Source of the DNA: Methanolobus zinderi
Lineage (GTDB): Archaea; Halobacteriota; Methanosarcinia; Methanosarcinales; Methanosarcinaceae
Assembly: GCF_013388255.1 (NCBI RefSeq)
Contig: NZ_CP058215.1
Location: forward strand, 930,001 to 994,000
Length of the DNA: 64,000 nucleotides
Reading direction: 5' to 3'
In this document: positions 63,401 to 64,000 of the stretch, piece by piece
How positions within the stretch are numbered: the first letter of the stretch is position 1
Layout of the letters: every line of letters starts with the position of its first letter
Program-made: the position numbers and the translations under genes
Notes under the pieces: generated by a model
The model's database searches: none
Told to the model about the DNA's origin: nothing
What the model saw: only the letters and a program-made list of their open reading frames with translations

Positions 63401-64000
63401 CTGTGCAGAACCTCTCCTTCGCTTGTCTTGACGTATGTTGTGCCAGAGTACTTTGAAACACTGATATCATGTTCGATGTCAGTGACATTACCTGTATCTG
63501 TTCCTGCATCGGTTTCAGTATCTGTACTGCCATCTGTTCCAGTGTCGGTGTTAGTGTCTGTACCGTCATCTGTTCCAGTGTCAGTGTTGGTATCTGTACC
63601 GTTGTCAGAGTCGTTTGTCTCTTCAAGCGGACGTGGTTCTGGCGGGGTAAGTGGCGGATCTACTGTTGAAGTAGCCGGTGTATCCGTCTGGACACTGAGG
63701 CTCAGATAGCCTCCGAACTTTGACTGCACTTCATTGATCAGGGTTGTATAGTATGTATACCCCGAGTTAGCATATCCGTGGTAACCCACAGAACTGTCAA
63801 AGTCGTTGTCCCTGATGGTTGTGCTGAAGCTCTTTACAACAGCCTGCATCTCTATACCCTTGGTAGAGCCTGAGATCGGAATGAGGTTCTTAATTTCATT
63901 ATTTTGAATTACCAGCTTATCGGCGTTCTGCAAATTGATACCGGTTCCTCCGACACCGGTGATCAGGTTGTTGTCGATGATACCACCGTTAACATCTCTC
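60445..64000 (-). CDS. Secreted beta-helix protein, copy 3 (at least three domains plus PKD), N-terminus outside window
   Basis: At least 1185 residues; the frame is open through the right edge (RDVNGGIIDNNLITGVGGTGINLQNADK). In order: end of one beta-helix domain, a Thr/Asp linker (TDTNTDTGTDDG-type repeats, DNA about 63480-63640), a full domain (about 62250-63470), an acidic Pro linker, another full domain (about 60860-62090), and a C-terminal PKD domain (SYSWDFDSSDGIQEEATG, GRFEVTMTVTD). The two full domains are nearly identical at DNA level. No C-terminal membrane anchor. Domain content grows from copy 1 to copy 3, as expected from stepwise duplication. Confidence 0.92.
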   Translation of the reverse strand, partial: RDVNGGIIDNNLITGVGGTGINLQNADKLVIQNNEIKNLIPISGSTKGIEMQAVVKSFSTTIRDNDFDSSVGYHGYANSGYTYYTTLINEVQSKFGGYLSLSVQTDTPATSTVDPPLTPPEPRPLEETNDSDNGTDTNTDTGTDDGTDTNTDTGTDGSTDTETDAGTDTGNVTDIEHDISVSKYSGTTYVKTSEGEVLHSGNNDAEALRAAVDAIDQGIILVDAGTYTVSSQVSLKSGIEMLGNDAVMKGYSIFGISDATDVKVTGFTFSDPDQSYLEHAGSTGLVEVENSENALIENNTFSNFRDYGVYLETPTTSSYNKEITIQDNEFLDYGYAGVMIGKQASNVVVENNMFKEINTGKLNGISYGVAVAPGSSEYQYSEYIYITNNTIENNPVWEGIDSLGANYLFIEDNEIIDCRIPISVAQINTDGKYPVPVHDVSITGNYIEGDYTAEKQDSGIYVLGGHDSAWTSFQPYKKITVSENTIVDVNNWLFSDDGAIVLQNVDEASVDNNEISGVGGTAVNLENADNVIMQNNNIKDIRKISGSTKGIELLPISKDYSLTLKNNTFDGSADYDAYAYSDYENVYEISVTEQDTSKFYTSNGAINLTVQDEVSPEPEPETPPTTNPEDDGADDVVDVAYDISVSKDAGTTVVKTANEDIVYSGSNDAEALQAAVNAIDQGIIQVEAGTYTVSSQVSLKSGIHMLGNDAVMKGYSIFRISDATDVKVTGFTFGDPDQAYLEHAGSTGLVEVENSEKALIENNTFSNFRDYGVYLETSGTSSNNKEITIQDNEFLDYGYAGVMIGKQASNVVVENNMFKEINTGKLNGISYGVAVAPGSSEYQYSEYIYIRNNTIENNPVWEGIDSLGANYLFIEDNEIIDCRIPISVAQINTDGKYPVPVHDVSITGNYIEGNYTAEKQDSGIYVLGGRNSDRTIAQPYIRANVSDNTIVDVNNWLMSDDGAIVLRHVKYAVVKSNDISGTGGTGINLEDADEVVMQDNVIKNIKEIAGSKIGVKMLPVRQDNNLTLRNNTFDGSATYNAYSNAEYGNIYQVNLVNQDTSKFDTSNGGMELVTLSEPEPETPPVDDEEETPSIPEEDEYPVANLAIRFVPSGNGLTFDGGESTDDNGIVSYSWDFDSSDGIQEEATGETVTREFPVQGRFEVTMTVTDISGQQDTDSILIVVN
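61248..61650. repeat. Near-identical internal repeat of beta-helix gene 3, unit 1
   Basis: Matches 62640-63042 with about 16 mismatches by eye and no gaps; offset is 1392 nt, exactly 464 codons. The same register continues with more mismatches to about 62090/63480. Confidence 0.85.
62640..63042. repeat. Near-identical internal repeat of beta-helix gene 3, unit 2
   Basis: Partner of 61248-61650, at constant 1392-nt spacing. Points to recent duplication or continuing gene conversion between domains. Confidence 0.85.
63475..63645. repeat. Degenerate short tandem repeats encoding a Thr/Asp linker
   Basis: Imperfect repetition of about 30-nt units such as GTATCTGTACCG and CTGTTCCAGTGTC, coding for an acidic Thr/Asp/Gly linker between two beta-helix domains. 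Confidence 0.75.

Noticed and set aside
63475-63645. Possible CRISPR array
   Set aside because: Units are short, imperfect, contiguous without unique spacers, and translate in frame into a Thr/Asp linker.

Overview
The window looks like the chromosome of a methanogenic archaeon of the Methanosarcinales (Methanosarcina/Methanolobus-like). Evidence: a membrane-bound archaeal LonB protease, TATA-box promoters with GGAGGTGAT-type ribosome binding sites, tRNA genes mostly without encoded CCA, a likely F420-dependent oxidoreductase, a tetraether-synthase-like radical SAM protein, a cation-chloride cotransporter of the kind known from Methanosarcina, and DUF432. The genus is inference.

Layout. 1-3.5 kb: lonB (cut by the left edge), a small secreted protein, then tRNA-Val, tRNA-Phe and tRNA-Gly. 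3.5-16.7 kb: a NucS-like nuclease, TrkH, an alpha-glucan phosphorylase, a Tes-like radical SAM enzyme, an M50 protease, an LLM-class F420 enzyme, small membrane proteins, a polyprenol-kinase-like protein, a MgtC/DUF4010 protein and an SLC12-type cotransporter. 17-28 kb: one compact nine-gene minus-strand unit that mixes glycogen enzymes (glycogen synthase-like GT4, two GH57, GH15, GH133 debranching enzyme) with CorA, an MscS channel, DUF432 and an ACT-V4R sensor-like protein. 28-35 kb: a second MscS, a P2-type cation ATPase, MarC, an M50-like protease and an extended peroxiredoxin. 35-46.5 kb: metabolic genes (an MBL hydrolase, thiC, topA, a nitroreductase, ilvC-ilvN-ilvB-cimA/leuA, an M42 aminopeptidase). 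46.5-49.4 kb: an accessory patch with a transposase relic and two toxin-antitoxin modules (HepT/MntA and HicBA) whose toxin genes are both frameshifted while both antitoxins are intact. 49.4-64 kb: envelope genes (UbiA prenyltransferase, pilin-like surface protein, sugar-nucleotide epimerase, a double GT2 protein) and three tandem secreted beta-helix proteins, the last cut by the right edge.

Most notable points: (1) the glycogen/ion-channel operon; (2) the expanding beta-helix family, whose copies share a 62-nt promoter block, signal peptide and terminator stem, with internal domains near-identical at DNA level; (3) three genes (tes-like, nitroreductase, cimA/leuA) whose real N-termini lie upstream of any ATG/GTG/TTG, pointing to CTG or other non-canonical starts, or to a TGA as second codon in cimA/leuA; (4) the doubly disarmed toxin patch; (5) very small genes with good ribosome binding sites (26 and 32 codons). 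Several single-base defects (trkH tail, hepT, hicA, cimA/leuA) could be real or residual sequencing errors; the raw reads would decide.
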